From contig JANNIH010000134.1 in NCBI GenBank assembly GCA_031404815.1, forward strand, positions 19,029 through 83,028: a stretch of DNA of 64,000 nt. The letters run 5' to 3'. Within the stretch, counting starts at the first letter, position 1, and each line of letters begins with the position of its first letter. A model generated the notes under the pieces. The model saw only the letters and a list, made by a program, of their open reading frames with translations, was not told where the DNA came from and ran no database searches. The position numbers were made by a program, and so were the translations under genes. This stretch comes from DASYKS01 sp031404815 (GTDB lineage Bacteria; Acidobacteriota; Thermoanaerobaculia; Multivoradales; UBA5704). This document shows, piece by piece, positions 41,725-50,053 of the stretch.

Positions 41725-42357
41725 TCAGGCCGAATCATGCTCCGGCTCCTGCCAAGTTCCGAAATCGTCGCCCAGGACGGTGCGCAGCCGCTGCCGCGCC
41801 TGGAACAGGTGGGACTTCACGGTATCCACCGAGATGCAGAGCACCGCCGCGATCTCCCGATGCTTCAACTCGCGCTCGACCCGGAGCAGAAGCACCTGGC
41901 GCATCTGCGGCGGCAACGCTCGAATCGCGCGCACGAGCGCTCCGCGGCGCTCTTTCTCGTAGGCCGCACGGCTCGCGGAGACCTCTTTGGCAACCGGCTC
42001 CCAGGGCGCGTTTTCATCCTCCCGTGCCCCTTCGAGAGAAATTTCGAGCGCGTTGCGCTTGTCGCGGCGTTGGTCGCGGCCGGTGTTTCGTTGCAGGTTC
42101 GCGGCGATCGCGAACAGCCACGACTCGAACCGCCCGTCGTGGCGAAACGAGCCGAGCCGATGGAACAGCTGGCCGAACGTCTCCTGCGCCAGGTCCTCAC
42201 AGTCGGGAGGGGGATGGCCGAAACGCGAGAAGTAGCGCCGGACAAAAGGGTAGAAACGCTCGAAGACGAGGCGGCTGTTGGCCTCGACCTTGAAACCGCG
42301 CTGCAGCTCCGAGATCGCCTGCCGGAGGTTTTCGTCGGCCCGGAAGTCGTTCGCCAT
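41725..42357 (-). CDS. ECF-family RNA polymerase sigma factor
   Basis: A 210-aa sigma-70 family protein with only regions 2 and 4. Region 2 is FERFYPFVRRYFSRFGHPPP, then DCEDLAQETFGQLF and FESWLFAIAANLQRN. Region 4 is ALPPQMRQVLLLRVERELKH, then REIAAVLCISVDTVKSHLFQ. A charged linker of about 35 residues joins them. The first gene of the cluster, it probably drives its own operon, although no promoter can be assigned by eye. The ATG at 42355-42357 was chosen because the frame upstream has no sigma homology. Confidence 0.92.
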   Translation of the reverse strand: MANDFRADENLRQAISELQRGFKVEANSRLVFERFYPFVRRYFSRFGHPPPDCEDLAQETFGQLFHRLGSFRHDGRFESWLFAIAANLQRNTGRDQRRDKRNALEISLEGAREDENAPWEPVAKEVSASRAAYEKERRGALVRAIRALPPQMRQVLLLRVERELKHREIAAVLCISVDTVKSHLFQARQRLRTVLGDDFGTWQEPEHDSA

Positions 42358-42753
42358 GGCTCCATCGTCCGGGGACACTCCCCGAGATCGGGTCGAAACC
42401 GCCCGCGCTGTCCCGCGCCGCCAAACCTCCGGTTCCGAATCGACGAGAAGCCTATACCTTCGTGAACGCCGCTCGCCAGTCCGCGCGCGAGCCGGCCGGC
42501 GCCCCCGCCGCAAAACAATCAAGATTTCGATAGCACGGCCAAGAGCCCTCGCCGTACGCTCCTTCGCGTTGGATCTCGGGTCGTCCGAGATCCCGCGGTG
42601 CGAAGCCGGGGCGGTTGTTTCCGCTCCTCTCGGCGACCGATTCCCGGCTCGCGCCGCGCAGCTTTGAGGTTGACTAGCCCGCGACCGCACCTTCGGCTAG
42701 GCTTGTACGTATTCCGGATTTCCACCCTCGAACCTTTTCTGCGAGGACACCGC
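42358..42753. other. Divergent intergenic region (396 bp) with a 9-bp inverted repeat
   Basis: Separates the ECF sigma gene from the sortilin-like gene. It contains GGATCTCGG (42571-42579) / CCGAGATCC (42585-42593) around a 5-nt centre, which could be an operator or a hairpin. CTAGGCT near 42695 could be a -10 box for the rightward gene. No convincing reading frame or RNA gene is seen. Confidence 0.5.
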
Positions 42754-45700
42754 ATGCGCTCGATGGTCCGCTCGATCTGTTTGTCGTGGGTTGCCGCTCT
42801 CACGCTCCCCCTCTGGACCGGACCGCTCGCCGCGCAAACCAAGCCGCCGGGCATCGCTCCCGCGAAAGGGAGCGCGGCCGAGAGTACGTTTGAGGATCCC
42901 CCCGGTACCAAGGGGCTCAAGTTCCGGCTGCTCGGGCCGGCCTGGGGCGGACGGACGACGCGCGCGGCGGGTGTTGTCGGCGATCCGAACACGTTCTACT
43001 TCGCCGCCGCTTCCGGCGGGGTCTGGAAATCGACCGATGCCGGCAAGAGCTTCAAGCCGATCTTCGACGACCAGCCGATCTCCTCGATCGGCTCGCTCGC
43101 GATCGCGCCGTCCGACCCGAACGTGATCTACGTCGGCTCGGGCGAGGCGAACATCCGCGGCAACGTCGCGGCCGGCAACGGCATCTACAAGTCGACCGAT
43201 GCGGGCAAGAGCTGGAGCCACGTTTGGGCGCAGGAGGGGCAGATCGGCGAGATGACGGTCGATCCGCGCGATGCGAATGTCGCCTATGCCGCGGTGCTCG
43301 GCCACGCGTTCGGCCCGAATCCGGAGCGCGGCGTCTACCGGACGCGAGACGGCGGCCGATCTTGGGTACAGGTTCTCAAGAAGGACGAATGGACCGGCGC
43401 CTCGTCCGTGGCGCTCGACCCGAACAACCCGAACCTCGTGTTCGCCGGCCTCTGGCAGGCGCGTAGGCGGCCGTGGGAGATGACCAGCGGCGGCCCGGGC
43501 GGCGGCCTCTGGCTGTCGCGCGACGGCGGTGACAGCTGGAAGCAGTTGACCGGTGGCGGGCTGCCCGACGGAATGTGGGGCAAGGTGGGTGTCGCGGTCG
43601 CACCGTCCGACGGTCGGCGCGTCTACGCGTTGATCGAGAACGAGCAGGGCGGTTTGTTCCGCTCCGACGACGGCGGAGAGAGCTGGACGCTCGCGAGCGG
43701 CGACCGGCGCATCCGCCAACGCGCCTGGTACTACACCACCCTCACCATCCATCCGACCAACCCGAACGAGGTCTGGTGCCCCAACGTGCCGATGCTCAAA
43801 TCGATCGATGGCGGCAAGACCTTCGAGTTCGTCGAGGGGGGTCTGCATCATGGCGACTACCACGACGTCTGGTTCGACCCGAAAAACCCGAAGCGGATGA
43901 TCGTCAGTAACGACGGCGGCGTCGACATATCGTTTGACGGCGGCGAGAGCTGGAGCTTCCCAGCGCTGCCGATCGGCCAGTTCTACCACGCCGCGGTCGA
44001 TAGCCGCCGGCCGTTCCATGTCGCGGGCGCGCTTCAAGACATCGGCACCGCGCAGGGTCCTTCCGACACGCTCGCCTACACCGGTATCCGCAATCTCGAT
44101 TGGCATGGCGTCGGCGGCGGCGAAGCGGGGTTCATCGCCTCGGACGGCGCCAACCCGAACATCATCTATGCCGGCGAATATGGCGGCACGATCACCCGCT
44201 ACGATCACGAGACGGGTCAGACCCGCAACGTCACGATCTATCCGGACAACCCGTCCGGGCATGGCGCCGAGGATCTCCTCTACCGTTTTCAGTGGACCGC
44301 GCCGATCGCTTCGTCGCCGCACGATCCGAAGACGATCTACCACGCCGGCAACCTCCTGTTCCGCACCCGCGACGCCGGCCAGACTTGGGCACCGATCAGC
44401 CCCGATCTCACGCGCAACGACAAGACCAAGCAGAAGTGGTCGGGCGGCCCGATCACCGGCGACAACACCGGGGTGGAGACCTACGCCACGATCTTCGCGA
44501 TCGCCGAGTCTCCGGTCGCGGCCGGGACGATCTGGGCCGGCAGCGACGACGGCCTGGTCCACCTCACGCGCGACGGCGGTGCGCATTGGGAGAACGTCAC
44601 CCAAGCCATCCCCGGCCTGCCGGAATGGGGCACGGTCTCGATGATCGAACCGTCGGCCAAGGACGCGGGCACCGCTTACCTGGTGGTCGACGCGCACCGG
44701 CTCGACGACATGACCCCCTACCTCTGGAAGACCAGCGACTTCGGTAAAAGCTGGCAGCGGCTCGGTGTCGCGGCGGCGCTCGGCAAAGGGGGGCTCGCGA
44801 AAAACGTCTATCTGCATGCCGTGCGCACCGATCCGGCGCGGCCGGGCGTGCTCTACCTCGGCACCGAGCGGGGTGTGGCTCTTTCGACCGACGATGGCAC
44901 AACCTGGCGCTCGCTCAAGCTGAACCTGCCGACCGTCGCGGTGCACGATCTGGTGGTGGCGGGGTCGAGCCTGGTGATCGGCACCCACGGCCGCTCGATG
45001 TGGATTCTCGACGACACTTCGCTCCTGTTCGAGCTGTCCGAAGAGGTGAGGAAGAGCGACCTTCACCTCTTCCCCGCGCCCGATGCCGTCCGCTGGACGC
45101 TCCGCGAAGGGGTGACGCGCCAGGGGGCGTGGATCGCGAGCAACCCGGAGCGCGGCGTGCGCGTCGCCTACTGGCTGGGCAAGGCGCCGAAGGGCGAGGT
45201 GACACTGGAGATCTACACCGACTCCGGCCGCCTGGTGACCCGTCGGACCTCGCAAAAGCCCGAAGCGTCCGGCAGCTCCGAATACGTCAAGGACGAGCTC
45301 GACGAGCTCAAAGGCAGGGCGCCGGGTAAAGAACCGGGATTGAATCTCTACTTCTGGGATCTCCTCTGGGACGGCGCCGCGATGATCCCCGGGGGCATAC
45401 TGGACGCCGGCTATCCCGCCTACGGGCCGACCGCGCTGCCCGGCAACTACACGTTCAAACTGAGTGTCGATGGCACGAGCCAGAGCATGACCGGCAAGGT
45501 CGTGGCCGATCCGCGCTTCCCCACCGCCACGGCCGACCTGGCCGCTCAGCTCGAACTGGCGCTTGGCGTGCGCGCCGATCTCGACCGCCTGACCCGCACC
45601 GTCCTACGGTTGCGCTCGATCCGAAAGCAGATCGCGGCGCGCAGCGACCTGGTGCGCAAAGACGACTCGAAAACCGAGCTGGTGAAAGCGTCGGACGATC

Positions 45701-46002
45701 TGGCGTCCAAGCTCGACGCGCTCGAAGGGAAGCTCCACAACCCGAAAGCAACCGTGGTCTACGACGTCCTCGCGTTTCTAGGGGGCGCCAAGCTTTACTC
45801 GCGCATAGCGCCGCTGTTCGAAGCGGTCAAGGGGGGTGACGGCGCGCCGACCCAAGGGATGCGCGAAGAGTACGCCCGACAGAAAGCCGACCTCGACGCA
45901 CTCGCAGCCGAGCTGGATGGATTGATCGCCGGGGATCTCGCGGTTCTCGACCAGAAGGCCCAAGCCGCCGGGCTGCCCGGGGTGTGGGCGGGAGGGAAGT
46001 AG
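42754..46002 (+). CDS. Large secreted sortilin/VPS10-like Asp-box propeller protein
   Basis: A 1082-aa protein with signal peptide SICLSWVAALTLPLWTGPLAAQ. At least ten Asp boxes are visible, among them STDAGKSF, STDAGKSW, TRDGGRSW, SRDGGDSW, SDDGGESW, TRDAGQTW, TRDGGAHW and STDDGTTW. These form one or two large propellers over residues about 40-760. The C-terminal 300 residues contain VTLEIYTDSGRLV and PGNYTFKLSVDGTSQ (Ig-like), then a helical tail. Such proteins are often labelled glycosyl hydrolases, but no catalytic residues are defined. The ATG at 42754 follows GCGAGGACACC. It is monocistronic. Confidence 0.88.
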   Translation: MRSMVRSICLSWVAALTLPLWTGPLAAQTKPPGIAPAKGSAAESTFEDPPGTKGLKFRLLGPAWGGRTTRAAGVVGDPNTFYFAAASGGVWKSTDAGKSFKPIFDDQPISSIGSLAIAPSDPNVIYVGSGEANIRGNVAAGNGIYKSTDAGKSWSHVWAQEGQIGEMTVDPRDANVAYAAVLGHAFGPNPERGVYRTRDGGRSWVQVLKKDEWTGASSVALDPNNPNLVFAGLWQARRRPWEMTSGGPGGGLWLSRDGGDSWKQLTGGGLPDGMWGKVGVAVAPSDGRRVYALIENEQGGLFRSDDGGESWTLASGDRRIRQRAWYYTTLTIHPTNPNEVWCPNVPMLKSIDGGKTFEFVEGGLHHGDYHDVWFDPKNPKRMIVSNDGGVDISFDGGESWSFPALPIGQFYHAAVDSRRPFHVAGALQDIGTAQGPSDTLAYTGIRNLDWHGVGGGEAGFIASDGANPNIIYAGEYGGTITRYDHETGQTRNVTIYPDNPSGHGAEDLLYRFQWTAPIASSPHDPKTIYHAGNLLFRTRDAGQTWAPISPDLTRNDKTKQKWSGGPITGDNTGVETYATIFAIAESPVAAGTIWAGSDDGLVHLTRDGGAHWENVTQAIPGLPEWGTVSMIEPSAKDAGTAYLVVDAHRLDDMTPYLWKTSDFGKSWQRLGVAAALGKGGLAKNVYLHAVRTDPARPGVLYLGTERGVALSTDDGTTWRSLKLNLPTVAVHDLVVAGSSLVIGTHGRSMWILDDTSLLFELSEEVRKSDLHLFPAPDAVRWTLREGVTRQGAWIASNPERGVRVAYWLGKAPKGEVTLEIYTDSGRLVTRRTSQKPEASGSSEYVKDELDELKGRAPGKEPGLNLYFWDLLWDGAAMIPGGILDAGYPAYGPTALPGNYTFKLSVDGTSQSMTGKVVADPRFPTATADLAAQLELALGVRADLDRLTRTVLRLRSIRKQIAARSDLVRKDDSKTELVKASDDLASKLDALEGKLHNPKATVVYDVLAFLGGAKLYSRIAPLFEAVKGGDGAPTQGMREEYARQKADLDALAAELDGLIAGDLAVLDQKAQAAGLPGVWAGGK

Positions 46003-46137
46003 GAAGTAGGGTGGCGGTGATCGGTTCCGGCCCCGCAAAAATTTGCGGAAGTCACACGGAAACCCTGCAAACCACGCAGCGGAGGGCGAAGTCACGCAAC
46101 GGATGCCGGTGAAGCAACGCAAAACCAGCGTGATGTC

Positions 46138-46179
46138 ACCGAGAAATTCACTGAAGTCACGCAGAAATTCGGCCGTGTC
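46138..46179 (-). repeat. Two inverted copies of the 21-nt minisatellite unit
   Basis: 46138-46158 is an exact reverse complement of the array unit at 46393-46413. 46159-46179 is a second, partly diverged copy. Degenerate GAAGTCAC fragments continue leftward to about 46048. With the array at 46204-46434 they could fold any transcript into a long hairpin. Confidence 0.8.
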
Positions 46180-46203
46180 ACTGAAGAAATGGATTTCCTG
46201 GGG

Positions 46204-46434
46204 GACTTGAGGGAATTCTTGGGGGACTTCAGTGATTTTCTCGGTGGCTTCAGCGAATTTCTGGGTGACTTCAGTGATTTTCTCGGTGACTTCAGTGATT
46301 TCCTGGGTGACTTCAGTGGTTTCCTGGGTGACTTCAGCGAATTTCTGGGTGACTTCAGCGATTTTCTCGGTGACTTCAGTGAATTCCTCGGTGACTTCAG
46401 TGAATTTCTCGGTGACTTCAGTGAATTTCTGCGT
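46204..46434 (+). repeat. Minisatellite: 11 tandem units of 21 nt
   Basis: Eleven head-to-tail units of the form GACTTCAGYGAWTTYCTSGG plus T, differing at a few positions. Read on the plus strand in one frame the unit gives the heptad DFSDFLG; on the minus strand it gives EVTEKFT-like heptads. It lies in the 486-bp gap between two convergent genes (46003-46488), where no convincing gene is seen. Confidence 0.92.
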
Positions 46435-46488
46435 GAGTTCCGGCCGCGAGAACACCAGCTCGGCGCGAGAATACGCGGCCTTGGGGTT

Positions 46489-47028
46489 TCATTCGGCGTC
46501 TTCCGGAATCGTCGCGCAGAGCTTGCGGTACCGGAGACGGAACCGACCGCTTTCGCTCTCCACCGGGGCGAGAACGCCGTCGTCGATCAGCAGCTTCAGA
46601 TTGCGCCGCGCGACGCCGCGATCCAGCTCGTAGCCGAGCGCTCGGTTGAGATCGAGGTGGTCGAAGACTTCGGGAAGCCCTTCGAAGACCTGTTCGATCT
46701 GGCCGATCACATCCCAGGCCTTGCGCCGAGGTGGCGGGGGCGGGGGCTCCGATGCCGCGACCGGCGGGGGCGGGGGCTCCGATGCCGCGGCCGGCGGGGG
46801 CACGCTCCGCTCCTCTGCCGCGCCGGCCTCAAGCAGCCGAGTCGGCGCCCCGAGCGCCAAATCCTCGATCTGCGGCAGGAACGGCATTCCCCCGGCGGCG
46901 GAAGCCAGCCACACCAGATCCAGAGCGCGGATCTGCGCCAGACGGCCCGCCTCGATGAGCGCGATCGTGGCCTGATGCTGCTCGTCGATCCTCCGGCGCC
47001 GCTCCTCGTACTCTTCTCTGGAAAGCAT
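46489..47028 (-). CDS. Hypothetical protein with winged-helix-like C-terminus (179 aa)
   Basis: The N-terminal helix LSREEYEERRRRIDEQHQAT is a charged coiled coil. A Pro-rich linker (SEPPPPPVAASEPPPPP) follows at about 75-105, encoded by a 30-nt tandem repeat. The C-terminal 75 residues (WDVIGQIEQVFEGLPEVFDH, YELDRGVARRNLKLLIDDGV) look like a winged helix that ends in a beta hairpin. A regulatory or adaptor role is possible, but no family is recognised. The ATG at 47026-47028 was chosen over an upstream one that lacks coding character. Confidence 0.7.
   Translation of the reverse strand: MLSREEYEERRRRIDEQHQATIALIEAGRLAQIRALDLVWLASAAGGMPFLPQIEDLALGAPTRLLEAGAAEERSVPPPAAASEPPPPPVAASEPPPPPPRRKAWDVIGQIEQVFEGLPEVFDHLDLNRALGYELDRGVARRNLKLLIDDGVLAPVESESGRFRLRYRKLCATIPEDAE
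46733..46800. repeat. 30-nt tandem repeat encoding a Pro-rich linker
   Basis: Two full 30-nt copies (46733-46762, 46763-46792) differing at one base, plus 8 nt of a third. They encode the SEPPPPP-type linker of the overlapping minus-strand gene. Confidence 0.85.
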
Positions 47029-47191
47029 CGATCGCGGATTGCAGCACAACCGGCCGAGGGCGGCAAGACCGCCTCCTCAAAGGCCGCTCAGACGCCTTCG
47101 AGCACACCGAACCGATCTACAGCTCAGAAGGCCAACCCTTCAGCCGCCGTGCCGCCCGGGCGAGCCCCGGGGATTGCATCCTGTCGCTCGG

Positions 47192-48706
47192 TCAAGCGTC
47201 GGCCGACCCTGAATAGACTGCGCCGTCGAGCGCCGAGAGCCGCCGCCGCACCAGCTCCAGGATGCGCCCGGCGCAACGCGTGTAGGCCGGCATCGCCTGG
47301 CCGATCGGATCGGGGAGGTCGCCGTCGGGATCGAGGCAGACGATTCTTGCCGCCGCGTCCGGCGCCAGGGCGCAGACCGCCTGCCGCAGCGCGCTCGTCA
47401 TGCAGAAGACCCGCTCGGCACGGGCGATCTCCTCGAAGGTGACGGCGCGCGCCTGGTGCCCGCCTGAGGGGACACCGAGCTCGCGCAAAGCCACCACGGC
47501 CTCCGGGGTCATCGGCGCGCCGAGCCGTGGCGTCAGGCCGCCGCTCAGCACCGACCAGCCGGAGATGCCGCGCGCGGCGATCTCCGCCCGCGCGATCGCC
47601 GCCGCCATCGGCGAGCGGCAGGTGTTGCCGCTGCACACGAACAGGAACAGACGCTCCCCCGGCGTCGGCGCCGTCGGCACCGACGGCGCTACGCGTCGGC
47701 GGGCGGCCGCCGCCAGCACCGGCCAGCTCAATGCTAACAGGGCGAGCAGGACCCAGCCGGCGGCGACGTATTGGGCCGGGCTCGGCGGTTTGCCCCCCCA
47801 AAGGACCGTCACGGCCCACGACGCGACCACGCCGGCGAGCAGGCTCGAGCAACGGTTCAACGGCACGCAGTAGGTGTACTCGCGCCGAGAGACGTAGATC
47901 AGACTGCCAAAGACGAACAGCGCTTCATAGAGCAAGCCGATGGCGAAGGCCGGGAGCGCCGCGCCGGTGCCGAGGAAGGTGGTGAAGCCGTGCCGCAGGT
48001 CGAGGGCGATCTCGCCGCTACCGATCACGGCGGGGATCGCCAGCAACAGCACCAGCATGGGTGTCGACGCCATGTGCTCTTCGATGAAGTAGCGGCGGTT
48101 GACCTCCTCATCGCCCACCTTGGCGTGCCGGCTCATCACCAGGAAGCGGCCGACGTAGCCTGCGAGGTAGATTGCGAGGCTGAGGCCTGCGGCCCAGGTG
48201 AGCGCGTAGCTCTGCACGTCCGAGAGGGCGACGACCACCGCGATCAGACTGAGCGCCAAGGCGACCCACGCGCTCGGATGCACGCTCCGGCGCCGCAGCC
48301 GATCGACGAGTGGCGAAACGACCAGGACGCCACCGCGCATCACGAGCAACATGAAGAGGATGGAAACTCCACTGAACGTGTAGTTCAGGGTGGTGGCGCC
48401 GATCAGCAGGGCGGTCCAAAACGCCGCCCAGAGGACCTCCCGGCCGGGGACCGGGACTTCGAGCCCCCAGACCCGCCGACGGCGCGCATAGCCGAACCAG
48501 CCGCTCAAGGCGACAAACACCGGCATCCCGGCCAGTGAGCCCAGGGCCACGGCCGGGAGGAGCTCGAAGCCGGAGACCGCGCCACGAAAGCCCGGCAGGA
48601 TGCCACTAGACAGCCCCTTGGCAAGAGCGCTGTACGGCACGTACCAGGCGAAATATCCGAGCGCCAGCCCCCACATTCCCAAGCCGCGCCATCGTCTAAG
48701 AGCCAC
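47192..48706 (-). CDS. Ten-TM membrane protein fused to low-molecular-weight phosphotyrosine phosphatase
   Basis: A 504-aa protein. Residues 1-335 hold about ten transmembrane helices (first LGMWGLALGYFAWYVPYSAL, last YVAAGWVLLALLALSWPVLA), a topology like DMT-type transporters, though no transporter family is recognised. Residues about 350-490 are an LMW-PTP domain with the P-loop C358-SGNTC-R364 (CX5R) and the general-acid region DPDGDLPDPIG. Both halves appear complete. The GTG at 48706 was chosen because GGAGG stands 6 nt before it. The catalytic domain should face the cytoplasm. Such domains dephosphorylate protein tyrosines or reduce arsenate. Confidence 0.85.
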   Translation of the reverse strand: MALRRWRGLGMWGLALGYFAWYVPYSALAKGLSSGILPGFRGAVSGFELLPAVALGSLAGMPVFVALSGWFGYARRRRVWGLEVPVPGREVLWAAFWTALLIGATTLNYTFSGVSILFMLLVMRGGVLVVSPLVDRLRRRSVHPSAWVALALSLIAVVVALSDVQSYALTWAAGLSLAIYLAGYVGRFLVMSRHAKVGDEEVNRRYFIEEHMASTPMLVLLLAIPAVIGSGEIALDLRHGFTTFLGTGAALPAFAIGLLYEALFVFGSLIYVSRREYTYCVPLNRCSSLLAGVVASWAVTVLWGGKPPSPAQYVAAGWVLLALLALSWPVLAAAARRRVAPSVPTAPTPGERLFLFVCSGNTCRSPMAAAIARAEIAARGISGWSVLSGGLTPRLGAPMTPEAVVALRELGVPSGGHQARAVTFEEIARAERVFCMTSALRQAVCALAPDAAARIVCLDPDGDLPDPIGQAMPAYTRCAGRILELVRRRLSALDGAVYSGSADA

Positions 48707-48857
48707 GACGAACCTCCATCGCAAGGGCCTGAAGCAGAATTAGGGTCTGCACATCATAGCTGTAGCGCTTCCGTTATACCAGATCGCGAAGCGACTGAGA
48801 TTCCATCTCAGCATGAAGTGACCACGCTCACCCCCGGCCCCTCTCCCCATCCCCGCC

Positions 48858-49931
48858 CTACCGGTTGCCCGCGTCGTCCTCGGTGTCGGCGTCCGCGTCC
48901 GCCGCGGGCTCGAGATCGTCCGCCGGCGTTGAGATGGCAGGCCGGGATGCGGTCTCGCGTTCGGCCCAAACCGGCGCGCGTAGCCCCGAGATCGAATGGG
49001 CCCCGGTTTCGGAGGAGCGCAACCCGGCGATCGCGTGGGTACCGGTCTCGGTGACCATGGCGTGCGCCGCCGCAGCGGAGGTGGGCGACCAGGGAGAGAA
49101 CGGCGCGCGCGGCATGCCGCCGACCGCGACGATGTCCTCAGCCTCCCAACCCTTCTCACCGCGGCGCAGGGTGTATTCCAAGATCACCTCGCGGTTGGGC
49201 AGGCGATCGAAGACGTTCGAGTCGCGCAGCTGCGAGATGTGGAAGAAGCTGTTGCCGTAGGGCGAGCCGGGGCGGCGCGAATCGTAGATCCAGAGGTTGT
49301 CGTTGACCGTGGTCAAGAAGCGGATGAAGCCGTACTTCTTCTCCTTGTCCACCCAGTAGGAGATGCCGCGCACGCGCGATCCCTCGTCGTTCCAGTGCCT
49401 GCGGTCAGCCTGGCTCGGCGGCAGGAGCAGGTTCGGGATCAGATAGCCGGAGACGAACAGGTCGGCCTGGTTGCGCAGCGACTCGGCGACGTTTTCGAAC
49501 GCCATCACCTCGATGCGCAGGCCGCGGTACTGGAGCGCCTCGATCACCTTGGTGAAATCGCCGTCGCCGGTCGCGAGCACGACGCGATCGAGCCGCTCGG
49601 ATTGGAGCAACATGTCGACCGCCATGTCCATGTCGGCGTTCGCCTTGCCGTAGCGCTCGCCGGTGACCGAATCGAACTGCCAGCGGATCGGCTTCTCGAC
49701 CACCTTGTAGCCGATGTCGCGCAACCGGTTGTGAAACTCCAGGACCTTGGCATAGGTCGGATCGTTGCGCCGCGACCGCTCCTCGTCGAAGCGGACATAG
49801 GCGTTGATTCGGGCGGCATCCGCCCCATCGCGGCAGGCGAACTCGCGCAGTACGTCGTACTGCATGCCAAAGCCGCCGTTACGGGTGATGTTTTCGACGT
49901 CGACGTAGATCCCTACTTTTTGGCTGGACAT
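48858..49931 (-). CDS. NYN-domain putative ribonuclease with cold-shock-like domain
   Basis: A 357-aa protein. Residues 1-165 are a NYN/LabA (PIN-like) domain with the acidic sites KVGIYVDVENITRNGG, ADMDMAVDML and VLATGDGDFTKVIEAL. Residues about 185-255 (GISYWVDKEKKYGFIRFL, GNSFFHISQLRDSN) match a cold-shock RNA-binding fold. The last 90 residues are low-complexity, with internal copies of a short ETGTHAIAGL/ETGAHSISGL motif. The combination suggests RNA binding and cleavage. The gene is monocistronic, preceded by the AT-rich stretch CTTTTCTATTC. Confidence 0.87.
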   Translation of the reverse strand: MSSQKVGIYVDVENITRNGGFGMQYDVLREFACRDGADAARINAYVRFDEERSRRNDPTYAKVLEFHNRLRDIGYKVVEKPIRWQFDSVTGERYGKANADMDMAVDMLLQSERLDRVVLATGDGDFTKVIEALQYRGLRIEVMAFENVAESLRNQADLFVSGYLIPNLLLPPSQADRRHWNDEGSRVRGISYWVDKEKKYGFIRFLTTVNDNLWIYDSRRPGSPYGNSFFHISQLRDSNVFDRLPNREVILEYTLRRGEKGWEAEDIVAVGGMPRAPFSPWSPTSAAAAHAMVTETGTHAIAGLRSSETGAHSISGLRAPVWAERETASRPAISTPADDLEPAADADADTEDDAGNR

Positions 49932-50053
49932 GTACGCTCGAATAGAAAAGTTTACAGGTGCTGCGCCGCGCGGCGGCGCCTGAGCTGCAGTGTATGGCAG
50001 GAACCCGATCTGAGGCTAGGAGGATCGTACCAAAGATCTTCTTGCGAGCTGTC

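Noticed and set aside
42571..42593. Inverted repeat GGATCTCGG/CCGAGATCC as an ECF sigma operator
   Set aside because: The symmetry is real but nothing links it to a regulator, and ECF promoters are not palindromic, so no function is claimed.
46204..46434. Array considered as a CRISPR
   Set aside because: The units are directly adjacent with no unique spacers, and no cas genes are present.
45778..46455. Minus-strand frame rich in EVTEKFT heptads, running from the minisatellite into the end of the sortilin-like gene
   Set aside because: It is open only because the repeat unit is a multiple of three. The second half is antisense to a strong gene, and no ribosome site or homology supports it.
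46189..47442. Plus-strand frame starting in DFSDFLG heptads
   Set aside because: After the repeats it runs antisense through two well-supported minus-strand genes and has shadow-frame composition (Arg/Pro/Ala runs).
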